In this document: piece after piece, positions 31,434-40,588 of the stretch | Position numbering within the stretch: position 1 is the stretch's first letter | Layout: every line of letters begins with the position of its first letter | NCBI RefSeq assembly: GCF_037026685.1 | Contig: NZ_JBANET010000012.1 | Coordinates: 62,001-126,000 of the forward strand | From: Orrella sp037026685 | GTDB lineage: Bacteria > Pseudomonadota > Gammaproteobacteria > Burkholderiales > Burkholderiaceae_B | Direction: 5' to 3' | Length of the DNA: 64,000 bases | Made by a program: the position numbers and the translations under genes | Notes under the pieces: model-generated | What the model saw: only the letters and a program-made list of their open reading frames with translations | Databases searched by the model: none | What the model was told of the DNA's origin: nothing

Positions 31434-34430
31434 ATGAAAACAAGACCGACACACCGTATACGACACCTGGGCCGCGTCCTGGCGGCGGGCGCGCTGGGCT
31501 TGCCGTTGCTGGGCGGCATGGCCTGGGCCCAGGCCGCCGCCGCGCAGGCGGCCGAATCGCAGCGCCACCGCTTCGACATCGCGGCGCAGCCGCTGAAGCA
31601 GGCCTTGATGGACCTGGCCCGGCAGGCCGGCATCGACCTGTACGCGGGCCAGGCGAACCTGTCCGGCCAGCAGGCCGGCCCGCTGGTGGGCAACTATACG
31701 GTGGCCCAGGCGCTCGACCTGATGCTGGCCGGCACCGGCATCGGCTATCGCCAGCAGGCGCCGGCCGCCAGCGGGCGGCCTGTGGTGCACCTGGTGCCCG
31801 CGCCTGCCGGCAGCCGCGCCGTGCCGTCCATGCCCGAAGTGGTGGTGACGGGCCGGCTGGCGCAGGACGAATGGATCTACCAGGCGCCGCGCGCGGCCAG
31901 CGTGATCACGCGCGAGCAGATGGACCGCACGCCGGCCCGCCATGCCGCCGAACTGATCCAGGACACCCCGGGCGTGGCCAGCGCGGTCAACCGCCTCAAT
32001 CCCGGCCTGTCCGTGAATATCCGCGGCATGCAGGATTTCGGGCGCGTCAACATGATGATCGACGGCATGCGCCAGAATTTCGTGCAGGCCGGCCACATGC
32101 AGCGCAACGGCGAGATGTACGTGGATTCGGAGCTGCTTTCGGACGTGGTGATCGAGCGAGGCCCGCGCACCAGCGTGCACGGGGCCGGCGCCATCGGCGG
32201 CAGCGTCAATTTCCGCACGCTGGATTTCGACGACATCATCCCCGCAGGCCGCGACATGGGCTTTCGCCTGCGCGCCAACACCGGCAGCAACGGCGTGAAC
32301 TTCCTGGGCAGCGCCGCCGGCGCGGCCCGCGTCGGCGACCGGCTCGAGCTGCTGGCGGCCTATTCGCACCGCTCCTTTGGCGACTACCGCATCGGCACCC
32401 GGGGCGATAACCGCAACGTGGTGCGCGACGAGCAGGGCGAGCTGGCCTTCTTCAACGACGTGAAGTTCGCCAGCCAGCGCCAGAACTCCAACCTGTTCAA
32501 GGCGCGCTGGAACCTGGGCGCGGGGCAGTCGCTGCAATTGGGCTACGTGGGCACGCGGGTGGACTACGAGAACACCACCGACCGCCAGAACGCCGCGCAG
32601 GAAGGCGGCTCGGCCTGGCGCCGGCTGGGCACCTCGCGCGCGCAGTCGCAGGGCTACACGCTGGATTACCGGCTGCAGCCCCCGGGCAACGATTTGGTGG
32701 ATCTGAACCTCAAGCTTTATACGGTGGAGACCACCAATCGCAACTACAACGATCCGGTGTATCCGCGGTCGCTGAGCATCGGCTTTGGCAGTCTCACCGA
32801 TCCCGGGCAGATCCGCCAATGGGTCGACGATGTATGGAGCCGCGGCCAGTGCGAGCGCGACGAGATTGCCGCCTCGGTGGCTTCGTCCTGCAGCTACGGC
32901 CTGGGCACGGACCATCGGGTGCGCACGCGGACCTACGGCCTGCAACTGGACAACACGTCGCGCTTTGCCGTGGGCAGCGCCAGCATCCTGAGCGCCAACT
33001 ACGGGGCCGAATACTTTACCGACCGGGCCGACTCCACGGTGCGGATGGACCACAAGGGCAGGCATATCGCCACCTACAACCCCTACGGCCAGGGCCAGAG
33101 CCTGAACCCCACCGGCCGGCGCAACATGGGCAGCCTGTTCCTGAACATGACCTTGGAGAACGAGGTCTATACCCTGTCGGCCGGCCTGCGCTACGACCGG
33201 TACTGGCTCAAGGGCGACACGCAGGTGCGCGGCACGCACAACGAGTACGAGAGCCGCTACGAGCGATTCCTGAGCTATCACTGCTCGCGCGCCAACACTG
33301 CCCGCCATGCCGAAGCCTGCGCGGCGGGGCGCGAAGGGGGCGAGGCTGCCGCCCGGGCCTGGGCGGACGCGCATTCGGCCCGTCCTACCGACAGGTACGA
33401 CACCTTCTTCCAGTACGAGCCCCGCTGGGTCCAGCGCAGGGGCGTGTACGACCGTACGGTGGACCGCTCCGACGGCAAGCTGCTGCCCTCGCTGGCCGCG
33501 GCCGTGCGTCCCACCTCCTGGCTGGAGCTCTATGCCAACTGGGGCAAGTCCTGGCGGCCGCCGGCCATCAACGAATCGCTGATGGTGGGCGCGCATCCGG
33601 GCGACGACTATTCCTTCATGCACCCGAACCCGGACGCCGATCCCGAGACCACCACCAGCTGGGAAATCGGCGCCAACACCATCTTCCAGGACGTGCTGGC
33701 GCGTGGCGACCGCTTCATGGCCAAGCTGAGCTATTTCGACACCCGCGCCCACAACTACCTGTTTTCGTCGCTGGAGAACACGCTGCCCGGCACCAACACC
33801 AACGTGCCCTTCGGCTTCGGCAACGTGGCCTTCGTCAACAACCGCCACGTCACGCGGTTTCGCGGCATCGAGCTGGAAGGCCACTACGACGCCGGCTGGA
33901 TCTATGCCGGCGCAGCCTACACCCACTACGTGGGCGGGCCCAACAAGTTCTGCCAGGACCTGTACTTCGCCGGCGCCGGCAGCAGCATCTACGACCGTCC
34001 CAACGAGGACGGCACCTACCCGCGCCCGCACCAGGAGGCCGTGGCCGCGGGCTACGACTCCTGGGAAGCCTGGGCCAACGACCAGGTGGTGTGCCGCAAC
34101 ACGGTGTTCAACAGCGTCATCGCCAAGCCGGTGGACAAGGCCAGCGCCGTGCTGGGCGTGCGGCTGTTCGAGCGCAAGCTCGATACCGGCGTGCGGTTCA
34201 CCTACAGCGGCAGCGGTTGGTACAACCGCGACACCGGCGGCGCCCAGACCTGGTTCCGCTACACCACCTGGGACTGGTACGCCAGCTACCAGGCCACCGA
34301 GAACGTCAAGCTGATGGCCTCGGTGGAGAACCTGACCAACCGTATGTACCTGGACGGCTATTCCGACGTGCTGGCGCGCACCTACGCGCCGGGACGCACG
34401 GTGCAGGTGGGCATGGAGGTGCATTTCTAG
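31434..34430 (+). CDS. hasR: TonB-dependent haem/hemophore receptor, HasR type
   Basis: 998 aa. Signal peptide ends near GGMAWAQA; a secretin/TonB short N-terminal (STN) signalling domain follows (about residues 48-105, FDIAAQPLKQALMDLARQAGIDLY ... YTVAQALDLMLAGTGI), then TonB-box-like PEVVVTG, a plug with SVNIRGMQDFGRVNMMIDGM and a His in QAGHMQRNG, and the barrel with an NPDA...SWEIGAN segment and FRGIELEG, both typical of haem receptors, ending in Phe. The STN domain fits signalling to the FecR-like protein. The hemophore gene directly downstream supports a HasR rather than a BhuR/HmuR assignment; the symbol is given on that basis. A large extracellular loop around residues 610-680 is rich in charged residues and has two Cys. 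Confidence 0.88.
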   Translation: MKTRPTHRIRHLGRVLAAGALGLPLLGGMAWAQAAAAQAAESQRHRFDIAAQPLKQALMDLARQAGIDLYAGQANLSGQQAGPLVGNYTVAQALDLMLAGTGIGYRQQAPAASGRPVVHLVPAPAGSRAVPSMPEVVVTGRLAQDEWIYQAPRAASVITREQMDRTPARHAAELIQDTPGVASAVNRLNPGLSVNIRGMQDFGRVNMMIDGMRQNFVQAGHMQRNGEMYVDSELLSDVVIERGPRTSVHGAGAIGGSVNFRTLDFDDIIPAGRDMGFRLRANTGSNGVNFLGSAAGAARVGDRLELLAAYSHRSFGDYRIGTRGDNRNVVRDEQGELAFFNDVKFASQRQNSNLFKARWNLGAGQSLQLGYVGTRVDYENTTDRQNAAQEGGSAWRRLGTSRAQSQGYTLDYRLQPPGNDLVDLNLKLYTVETTNRNYNDPVYPRSLSIGFGSLTDPGQIRQWVDDVWSRGQCERDEIAASVASSCSYGLGTDHRVRTRTYGLQLDNTSRFAVGSASILSANYGAEYFTDRADSTVRMDHKGRHIATYNPYGQGQSLNPTGRRNMGSLFLNMTLENEVYTLSAGLRYDRYWLKGDTQVRGTHNEYESRYERFLSYHCSRANTARHAEACAAGREGGEAAARAWADAHSARPTDRYDTFFQYEPRWVQRRGVYDRTVDRSDGKLLPSLAAAVRPTSWLELYANWGKSWRPPAINESLMVGAHPGDDYSFMHPNPDADPETTTSWEIGANTIFQDVLARGDRFMAKLSYFDTRAHNYLFSSLENTLPGTNTNVPFGFGNVAFVNNRHVTRFRGIELEGHYDAGWIYAGAAYTHYVGGPNKFCQDLYFAGAGSSIYDRPNEDGTYPRPHQEAVAAGYDSWEAWANDQVVCRNTVFNSVIAKPVDKASAVLGVRLFERKLDTGVRFTYSGSGWYNRDTGGAQTWFRYTTWDWYASYQATENVKLMASVENLTNRMYLDGYSDVLARTYAPGRTVQVGMEVHF

Positions 34431-34457
34431 GGCGCCGCGGGAGGTCGCCCGCAGGAA

Positions 34458-34477
34458 CATGCGGTTTCTTCCGCATG
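34458..34477 (+). promoter_or_regulatory. Intercistronic hairpin between receptor and hemophore
   Basis: CATGCGG-TTTCTT-CCGCATG: a 7-bp perfect stem, 6-base loop, no T run after it. It is too weak to be a terminator but may stabilise the 3' or 5' end of a processed mRNA and so allow hemophore levels to exceed receptor levels. Confidence 0.45.
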
Positions 34478-34559
34478 GGTGGCCTGGGCGCCCGCCGCCC
34501 TGGCCGCCGGCGCCGGCGCGAGCCGGCATCGCAATCACGACTCTTACAGGAGTATCGAC

Positions 34560-35168
34560 ATGAGTGCATACATCAGCGACTACGACGAGGTTTGGTTCCC
34601 GGACGGCACCTCGGCGGACAACGACCTGCGCACGGTCCTGACCGCGTTCGAGGAAAACGGCGTGGCGGGCGAGCACACCGACGTGCCGAACTTCGGCGGC
34701 TTCTTCGGCGGTGACGGCTTCAACGGCAGCAGCTACGGCTACACCAGCACGCTGGTCGATGGCTTCGCCTTCCTGGCGACCGGCGATCTGCACTATTACT
34801 TCCCGCCCTTTAACGGCGCGCCCAATCCCGACTACACGCCGCACACGCTGCACGGCACCCTGACCAGCATCACGCTGGGCGCCGGCGTGGACCAGGCCGG
34901 CAACGTGGTCGATCCCTTCATCACCTTCACCTTCGACGATCCGCTGGTGGGCAACCTGGCCGATGGCCGCGAGAACGTGGTGCACGACATCATCTGGGGC
35001 CTGATGAACGGCTCGGTATCCGGCGCCGACGACAGCGCGGGCACGGGCACGCAGGGCGGCCTGCTGGCCGCGCTGCAGGCCAATGGCCTGCAGCTCGATG
35101 GCGTGTCCATCGCCGACCTGGTCGGCGGCGCGCTGGCCACCGAAACCGAGTGGGCGCTGGCGGCTTGA
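34560..35168 (+). CDS. hasA: HasA-type hemophore
   Basis: 202-aa secreted haem-binding protein. No Sec signal peptide; instead a C-terminal type I secretion signal ending ALAA (Serratia HasA ends LLAA). By alignment with Serratia HasA from memory, the two axial haem ligands are kept: His39 in AGEHTDVP (His32 in Serratia) and Tyr79 in GDLHYYFPP (Tyr75), with the Tyr-supporting His as His95 in TPHTLHG (His83). GGFFGGDGFNGSSYGYTST and DIIWGLMNGS are further family stretches. Ribosome-binding site CAGGAG is good. The protein would be exported by the next three genes, capture haem and hand it to HasR. Confidence 0.92.
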   Translation: MSAYISDYDEVWFPDGTSADNDLRTVLTAFEENGVAGEHTDVPNFGGFFGGDGFNGSSYGYTSTLVDGFAFLATGDLHYYFPPFNGAPNPDYTPHTLHGTLTSITLGAGVDQAGNVVDPFITFTFDDPLVGNLADGRENVVHDIIWGLMNGSVSGADDSAGTGTQGGLLAALQANGLQLDGVSIADLVGGALATETEWALAA

Positions 35169-35302
35169 TGCGGCCGCATTGAGCAAGCCGCCCGCCTGCC
35201 GGGCCCGGACCCCGGTCCGGGCTCGCGCGGGCGGGCTCTGTCATTGCCGGACGGCGCCTGCCCCGGCGCCGGTACACCTGGAAAGCCGATACGCGAGCCG
35301 CC

Positions 35303-37138
35303 ATGCAACATTCCCGGGAACACCCCGCCGCCCCCGGCGCCGCCGAAATCCGCGCGGCGCTGTCCTGCTATCGCGGCGGCTGGCGCAGCGTGGCGGTCTT
35401 CAGCGCCGCCATCAACCTGCTGATGCTGGTGCCCTCGCTATTCATGCTGCAGGTCTACGACCGCGTGCTGGCATCGGGCAACCTCTACACGCTGGCCATG
35501 CTCTGCCTGATGGCCGCAGGGCTGCTCGCCGTCATGGGCGCGCTGGAGTACGCGCGCGGGCTGCTGCTCATACAGCTGGGCGCGCGCTTCGATGCGCTGC
35601 TGGGCCCGCGCGTGCACGGCGCGGCCTTCGCGCGCGGGTTGTCCGGTGCGCCGGCCAATGCGGCGCAGGCGGTGGGCGACCTGAACGCGCTGCGCCAGTT
35701 CCTGACCGGCAGCGCGGTGTTCGCGTTCTTCGATGCGCCGTGGTTTCCGCTGTTCCTGGCGGTGATGTTCCTGTTCCACCCCTGGCTGGGCGCGTTGGCG
35801 CTGGCTGGCGCCGGCCTGCTGATGGCGCTGGCCTGGGCCAACGAGCGGGCCTGCCGCCAGCCGCTGGCCGAGGCGGGCGCCCTGTCGGTACGCGCCAGCC
35901 TGTTGGCCGAAAGCCAGTTGCGCAATGCCGAAAGCATCCAGGCCATGGGCATGCTCGATGCCTTGCGGGCGCGCTGGCAGGGCCTGCATGGCGCCTATGT
36001 CGGCCTGCAGGGCCAGGCCAGCCGCCGTTCGGCGCTGGTCTCGTCCGTCTCCAGGAGCGTGCGCATCGCCCTGCAATCGGGCGTGCTGGCGGTAGGCGCC
36101 TGGCTGGCGCTGGACAACCGCGTCAGCGCCGGCATGATGGTGGCCGGCTCCATCCTGATGGGCCGGGTGCTCAGCCCCATCGACCAGGTGATCGCGGCGT
36201 GGCGGCAATGGGCCGCCACGCGGCTGGCCCAGCAGCGTCTGCAGGCGCTGCTGGCCGCGCACCCGGCGCCGGCGGCGGGCTTGCCGCTGCCCGCCCCGCA
36301 AGGCGCGCTGGCGCTGGAGACGGTCACGGTGGTGCCGCCCGGGGCGGCGCAGCCTTCGCTGGTGAACCTTAGCCTGGCGCTGGCGCCCGGGCAGGTGCTG
36401 GGCGTGGTGGGACCGTCGGGTTCGGGCAAGTCCACGCTGGCGCGGGCGGTGGCGGGCATCTGGCCGGCCCGCGTGGGCACGGTGCGCCTGGACGGGGCGG
36501 ACCTGCGGCACTGGGACCGCCAGCGCCTTGGCGCATGGATGGGCTACCTGCCGCAGGACGTCGAGCTGTTCGCCGGCACGGTGGCCGAGAACATCGCACG
36601 TTTCGCCGTGCCGCAGGACCCGGCGCAGCGCCAGGCGCAGGACGCGCAAGTGATCGAGGCGGCCAGGCTGGCGGGCGCCCATGAGTTGATCCTGGCGCTG
36701 CCTCACGGCTACGACACCGTGCTGGGCGCGGGCGGGCTCGGCCTGTCGGGCGGCCAGCGCCAGCGGGTCGCGCTGGCGCGCGCCTTGTACGGCGATCCCA
36801 GGCTGGTGGTGCTGGACGAGCCCAACGCCAGCCTGGACGAGGCGGGCGAGCAGGCGCTGCTCGATGCCTTGCTGCGGCTGCGCGAGCGGCGCGTCACCGT
36901 GGTGCTGGTCGCGCATCGCCCCAAGGTGCTGGCCGCCGCCACCCACCTGCTGGTGCTGCGCGCCGGTCAAAAGCAGGCCTTCGGCCCGGCGCAGGAAGTG
37001 ATGGCGCACGCCGGCGGCGCGGCCGCGCCCACGGGCAGGGCCGCCGCGACGCCCGCGGCTGCATCGCCGGCCAGCCTGGGCGCGCAGGCGTGGCGCGGCG
37101 TGCTGGATCTGCGGCGCGACAGGCAGGTGCAGGCATGA
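35303..37138 (+). CDS. hasD: Type I secretion ABC exporter, HasD/PrtD family
   Basis: 611-aa fused permease-ATPase. Six membrane helices in the first ~300 residues (VAVFSAAINLLMLVPSLFMLQVYDRVL is the PrtD-family signature), then the nucleotide-binding domain: Walker A GPSGSGKST, Q-loop YLPQDVELF, signature LSGGQRQRVALARAL, Walker B LVVLDEPNASLD, and His switch VAHRP. No N-terminal C39 peptidase domain, as expected for exporters of C-terminally signalled substrates. 134 bases downstream of hasA. Ends in an Ala/Pro-rich tail. Confidence 0.93.
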   Translation: MQHSREHPAAPGAAEIRAALSCYRGGWRSVAVFSAAINLLMLVPSLFMLQVYDRVLASGNLYTLAMLCLMAAGLLAVMGALEYARGLLLIQLGARFDALLGPRVHGAAFARGLSGAPANAAQAVGDLNALRQFLTGSAVFAFFDAPWFPLFLAVMFLFHPWLGALALAGAGLLMALAWANERACRQPLAEAGALSVRASLLAESQLRNAESIQAMGMLDALRARWQGLHGAYVGLQGQASRRSALVSSVSRSVRIALQSGVLAVGAWLALDNRVSAGMMVAGSILMGRVLSPIDQVIAAWRQWAATRLAQQRLQALLAAHPAPAAGLPLPAPQGALALETVTVVPPGAAQPSLVNLSLALAPGQVLGVVGPSGSGKSTLARAVAGIWPARVGTVRLDGADLRHWDRQRLGAWMGYLPQDVELFAGTVAENIARFAVPQDPAQRQAQDAQVIEAARLAGAHELILALPHGYDTVLGAGGLGLSGGQRQRVALARALYGDPRLVVLDEPNASLDEAGEQALLDALLRLRERRVTVVLVAHRPKVLAAATHLLVLRAGQKQAFGPAQEVMAHAGGAAAPTGRAAATPAAASPASLGAQAWRGVLDLRRDRQVQA

Positions 37139-38481
37139 GCCAGGAGCGCGCGCGCGTGCTGCCCCTGCGGCCCGAGGCCGTGCCGCAGGCATCATCGGCT
37201 CCGGCCGCCGCCGATGCGCCGCGCGGCGGCGCGCGCCTGGGCTGGTGGGTGCTGGCGCTGGGGTTCGGCGGCTTTCTGGCCTGGGCCGCGCTGGCGCCGC
37301 TGGACAACGGCGTGGCGGTGCCCGGCACGGTCGTCGTGACCGGCGAGCGGCAGGCCGTGGAAAGCCTGGGCGGCGGCGTGGTGCGGGCGCTGCTGGTGCG
37401 CGAAGGCGAACGGGTGCGGGCCGGCCAGCCGCTGGTGCACCTGGACGCCACCGCCGCGCAAGGCCAGGTGCACAGCCTGCAGGCGCAGTGGCAGGCCGTG
37501 CAAGCCAGGCAGGCGCGCCTGGCTGCCGAGAAGGCGCAGGCCCCGGACATGCAAGGGCCGCCGGCCGGCTCCGCGCCTGCGCTGCGCGCGGCCTACGAGC
37601 GGGAGCGCCAGCTGTTCGGCAGCCGCCGCGCCGCGCTCGAAGGCGAGCTGGCCGGCATCCAGGCCAGCCTGCTGGGCAACCAGGCGCTGGCCGCCGGGCT
37701 GCAATCGGCGCTGGCGCAAAAGCGCGCGCAGCAGGCGCTGCTGCAAGAGCAGCTGGCCAGCCTGCGCGGGCTGGCCGAGGAAGGCTACGTGCCGCGCAAC
37801 CGCGTGCTGGAACTGCAGCGCATGCAGGCGCAGCTGGCGGGCGAAATCGCCGCCGACCTGGGCACGCTGGGCCAGGCCCGCCAGCAGGCGGCCGAGCTGA
37901 AGCTGCGCGCGCAGCAGCGCCGCGACGCCTTTTTCGAGGAAGTGGACACCGACCTGGCGCAGGCCGCCGTGCAGGCCGAGCAGATCGGCCAGCAGCTGGC
38001 CACGGCGCGCTTCGAGCTGGCGCACACCGAGATCCGCGCCCCGGCCAGCGGCATGGTGGTGGGACTGAGCGCCCATACCGTGGGCGGGGTGGTGCAGCCG
38101 GGGGCGCGGCTGATGGAGATCGTGCCCGAGGACCGGCCCCTGACGGTGGACGCCAGCCTGCCGGTGCAAAGCGTGGACAAGGTCCGGGCCGGCCAGCCCG
38201 TGGAACTGATGTTCACGGCCTTCGACGCCGCCACCACGCCGCGCCTGCCGGGGCAGGTCACGCTGGTGTCGGCGGACCGCTTCGAGCAGGAGCGCACCGG
38301 CCAGCCCTACTACCGCTTGCGCGTGCAGGTCGATGCCGCCCGGCTGCAGGGCTTGCAGGGCTTGCAATTGCGCGCCGGCATGCCGGTGGAGGTGTTCGTG
38401 CGCACGGGCGAGCGTTCCATGCTGAACTATCTGTTCAAGCCGCTCATCGACCGTGCCCGGACGGCCTGGGGAGATGCATGA
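37135..38481 (+). CDS. hasE: Type I secretion membrane-fusion protein, HasE/PrtE family
   Basis: 448 aa HlyD-family periplasmic adaptor. Short cytosolic N-terminus, one membrane helix (about residues 38-58, LGWWVLALGFGGFLAWAALAPLD), biotinyl-lipoyl half-domain (GVAVPGTVVVTGERQAVESLGGGVVRALLVREGERVRAG), long coiled coils (residues about 95-290) and the beta-barrel/HlyD_D23 part (EIRAPASGMVVGLSAHTVGGVVQPG). The ATG overlaps the hasD stop (ATGA). Confidence 0.93.
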   Translation: MSQERARVLPLRPEAVPQASSAPAAADAPRGGARLGWWVLALGFGGFLAWAALAPLDNGVAVPGTVVVTGERQAVESLGGGVVRALLVREGERVRAGQPLVHLDATAAQGQVHSLQAQWQAVQARQARLAAEKAQAPDMQGPPAGSAPALRAAYERERQLFGSRRAALEGELAGIQASLLGNQALAAGLQSALAQKRAQQALLQEQLASLRGLAEEGYVPRNRVLELQRMQAQLAGEIAADLGTLGQARQQAAELKLRAQQRRDAFFEEVDTDLAQAAVQAEQIGQQLATARFELAHTEIRAPASGMVVGLSAHTVGGVVQPGARLMEIVPEDRPLTVDASLPVQSVDKVRAGQPVELMFTAFDAATTPRLPGQVTLVSADRFEQERTGQPYYRLRVQVDAARLQGLQGLQLRAGMPVEVFVRTGERSMLNYLFKPLIDRARTAWGDA

Positions 38482-39890
38482 GGCTGGCGGGCAGGGCGGC
38501 CGATAGCGCGTTCGGGCGCGTCCTGGCCGGCGCGGCGCTGGCGCTGTGCCTGGTGGCGCCGGGCTGGTCCCTGGACTTTCGCCAGGCCTATACGCTGGCG
38601 CTGGCGGCCGACCCGGTCTGGGCCCAGGCGCGCGCCCAGGCCCGGGCCGATGCGCAGCAGGCCAGCCTGGGCCGCAGCGGCCTGCTGCCGCGGCTGGACT
38701 ACCGCTATGCGCGCGGGCGCAACTGGTCCGAATCGCGCCAGCGCACGGCGCTGGGCAGCAGCACGCAGGAGTTCGACTATTCCAGCTATGCCTCGGCCTT
38801 CACCCTGACGCAGCCCTTGTTCGATGCGGCCGCCTACGCCCGCTATCGCGAAGGCCAGGCGCGCGCCCGGGCGGGGGCCTACACCCTGGCGCGGGCGCGC
38901 CAGGCGCTGGCCGTGCGGGTGTTGCAGGCCTATACCGACGTGCTGTACGCGCAGGATGCGCTGGACCTGGCCCGGGCGCAGGAGCGCGCGCTGCAGGAGG
39001 ACGCGCGGCGCAGCGCGCGCTTCGTGGCCGGCGGCGAGGGCACCGTCACCGACCAGTTCGAGATCGAGGCGCGCCTGCGCGTGGTGCAGGCGCAGGCCAT
39101 CGAGGCCGGCGACCTGCTGCGCGCGGCGCGCAATGCGCTGCGCGGGCTGACCGGCCCGGCCTGGAACGGTTCGACGCTGGCGCCCTTGCAGGAAGCCGGG
39201 CTGGACGTGCTGGAAGAGGCCCCGCTGCCGCTGGCGCGCTGGCGCGAGCTGGCGCTGGCCGGCAATCCGGAGCTGGCCGCGCAAAGGCAGCTGGTGCAGG
39301 CAAGCCATCAGCGCTACCTGGGAGAGCGCGCCGGCCACCTGCCCAGCGTGCGCCTGTATGCCCGCAGGCAGTTGAGCGATTCGAACGCCGAGAACCAGAT
39401 CGGGCAGCGCTACGACACCAGCACCGTGGGCGTAGAAATCAACGTGCCGATCTACGGCGGGGGCCAGACCTCGGCGGCCAGCGCCCAGGCGCTGGCGCAA
39501 GAGCAGGCCTTGCAGCACCGCCTGCAGGCCGATACCACCGCCTTGCTGGACGATCTGGAGCGCCAGTTCGATACCCTGGCCAGCAGCCGCGCGCGCATCC
39601 AGGCCTACCAACTGGCCGCGCGGGCGGCCGGCGAGCGCGTGCGGGCCACGCGGCGCAGCGTGCTGGGCGGCGAGCGCACCAGCCTGGACGTGCTCGATGC
39701 CGAGCGCCAGCTCGCCGAGGCCCGGCGCGACCTGGCGCGGGCACGCTACGATTATCTGCTGGCCTGGCTGAGCCTGCGGTGGCAGGCCGGCATCCTGGCC
39801 GAGCAGGACGTCACGCGCATCGCGACCTTGTTCGGCACGGGCGCACCCCCGGACGCCCCGGCCAAGGCGGCGGTACGATTGCCACCATGA
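38478..39890 (+). CDS. hasF: TolC-family outer-membrane efflux protein of the hemophore exporter
   Basis: 470 aa. Signal peptide MRLAGRAADSAFGRVLAGAALALCLVAPGWS, then two TolC-type repeats of long helices and barrel strands (LTQPLFDAAAYARYREGQARARA; INVPIYGGGQTSAASAQALAQEQ), with the conserved TSLDVLDAERQLAEARRDLARARYDYLLAWLSLR at the end. Its ATG overlaps the hasE stop (ATGA), so the three exporter parts are co-translated. A dedicated TolC-like partner contrasts with Serratia, where the outer-membrane partner (HasF/TolC) is encoded elsewhere. Confidence 0.92.
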   Translation: MRLAGRAADSAFGRVLAGAALALCLVAPGWSLDFRQAYTLALAADPVWAQARAQARADAQQASLGRSGLLPRLDYRYARGRNWSESRQRTALGSSTQEFDYSSYASAFTLTQPLFDAAAYARYREGQARARAGAYTLARARQALAVRVLQAYTDVLYAQDALDLARAQERALQEDARRSARFVAGGEGTVTDQFEIEARLRVVQAQAIEAGDLLRAARNALRGLTGPAWNGSTLAPLQEAGLDVLEEAPLPLARWRELALAGNPELAAQRQLVQASHQRYLGERAGHLPSVRLYARRQLSDSNAENQIGQRYDTSTVGVEINVPIYGGGQTSAASAQALAQEQALQHRLQADTTALLDDLERQFDTLASSRARIQAYQLAARAAGERVRATRRSVLGGERTSLDVLDAERQLAEARRDLARARYDYLLAWLSLRWQAGILAEQDVTRIATLFGTGAPPDAPAKAAVRLPP

Positions 39891-40318
39891 CGCCAGACCG
39901 CCAAGCCGAAGGAGCCTGGGCCCGCTGGGTCCGGCGGGGCTATTTCGCCCTGGGCATGGGCCTGCTTGCGCTGGCCGTGGTGGGCGCCTTCCTGCCCGTC
40001 ATGCCCAGCACCATCTTCGTGATCCTGGCCGCGGCCTGCTTCGGCAAGGCCTCGCCGCGCTGGGAGGCCTGGCTGCTGAACCACCCGCGCTTCGGGCCCG
40101 CGCTGGTGGCCTGGCGCGAACAAGGCGCGATCTCGGCGCGCGGCAAATGCATGGCCGTGGGCGGCATCTCGCTGGGGCTGCTGCTGTTCTGGCTGGGCGC
40201 GCGCCCGGGCTGGCTGCTGGGCGGGGCGGTCAGCGCCGGCATGCTGGGCTGCGCCCTGTGGCTGGCCACCCGGCCGGCGCCCAGGCCCGGCGACGGCCCG
40301 GCCGCAAAAGCAGAGTAA
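39887..40318 (+). CDS. DUF454 / YbaN-family membrane protein
   Basis: 143 aa with three to four hydrophobic helices (residues about 19-50 in two halves, 90-105, 108-125). The N-terminal pattern GYFALGMGLLALAVVGAFLPVMPSTIFVILAAACFGKASPR is the YbaN/DUF454 signature. The function of the family is unknown. Its ATG overlaps the hasF stop (ATGA), so it is the last gene of the hemophore operon, which hints at a job in haem uptake or export energetics. Confidence 0.85.
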   Translation: MTPDRQAEGAWARWVRRGYFALGMGLLALAVVGAFLPVMPSTIFVILAAACFGKASPRWEAWLLNHPRFGPALVAWREQGAISARGKCMAVGGISLGLLLFWLGARPGWLLGGAVSAGMLGCALWLATRPAPRPGDGPAAKAE

Positions 40319-40410
40319 AAGAGCGCCTGGCGGCTTGCCGGCCCCCGAATATGTATCCAAGCTTGTATCGGGCGAACCGGCCGGCGCGATGGGCGTCAAA
40401 GGGGGCTTGA

Positions 40411-40430
40411 GGGGCCGTCCGGCCCCGTTT
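40411..40430 (+). terminator. Possible weak terminator after the hemophore operon
   Basis: GGGGCC-GTCC-GGCCCC followed by GTTT: a 6-bp GC stem with only three T. It lies in the 270-base gap before asmA; otherwise that gap shows nothing recognisable. Confidence 0.3.
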
Positions 40431-40588
40431 GCAGGGATTTTCCGCCACCCCCTGTTCCGCCGTGGTCCCGCTTGGGGGCCGCGGCGCTTCATCTTGCGGT
40501 AGCATTCGAGGTTACGCCCGCGGCCGGAGCGCGGGCGGAGGCCGCGGCGCCTCGGCATACACACGACAGGGAGGTCTTCGGGGCCGCA

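Noticed and set aside
31434..34430. Assignment of the receptor as BhuR of the known Bordetella haem locus
   Set aside because: No bhuSTUV genes follow; a hemophore and its exporter do. BhuR remains possible only if the locus arrangement differs from what I remember.
31389..35186. Very long antisense open frame opposite the hemophore receptor and hemophore genes
   Set aside because: Composition follows the GC-rich third positions of the real genes; it has no recognisable domain, and the plus-strand frames show clear family motifs, signal peptides and ribosome-binding sites. Similar long antisense frames at 15814-18285, 20316-22778 and 24068-26395 were dismissed for the same reason.
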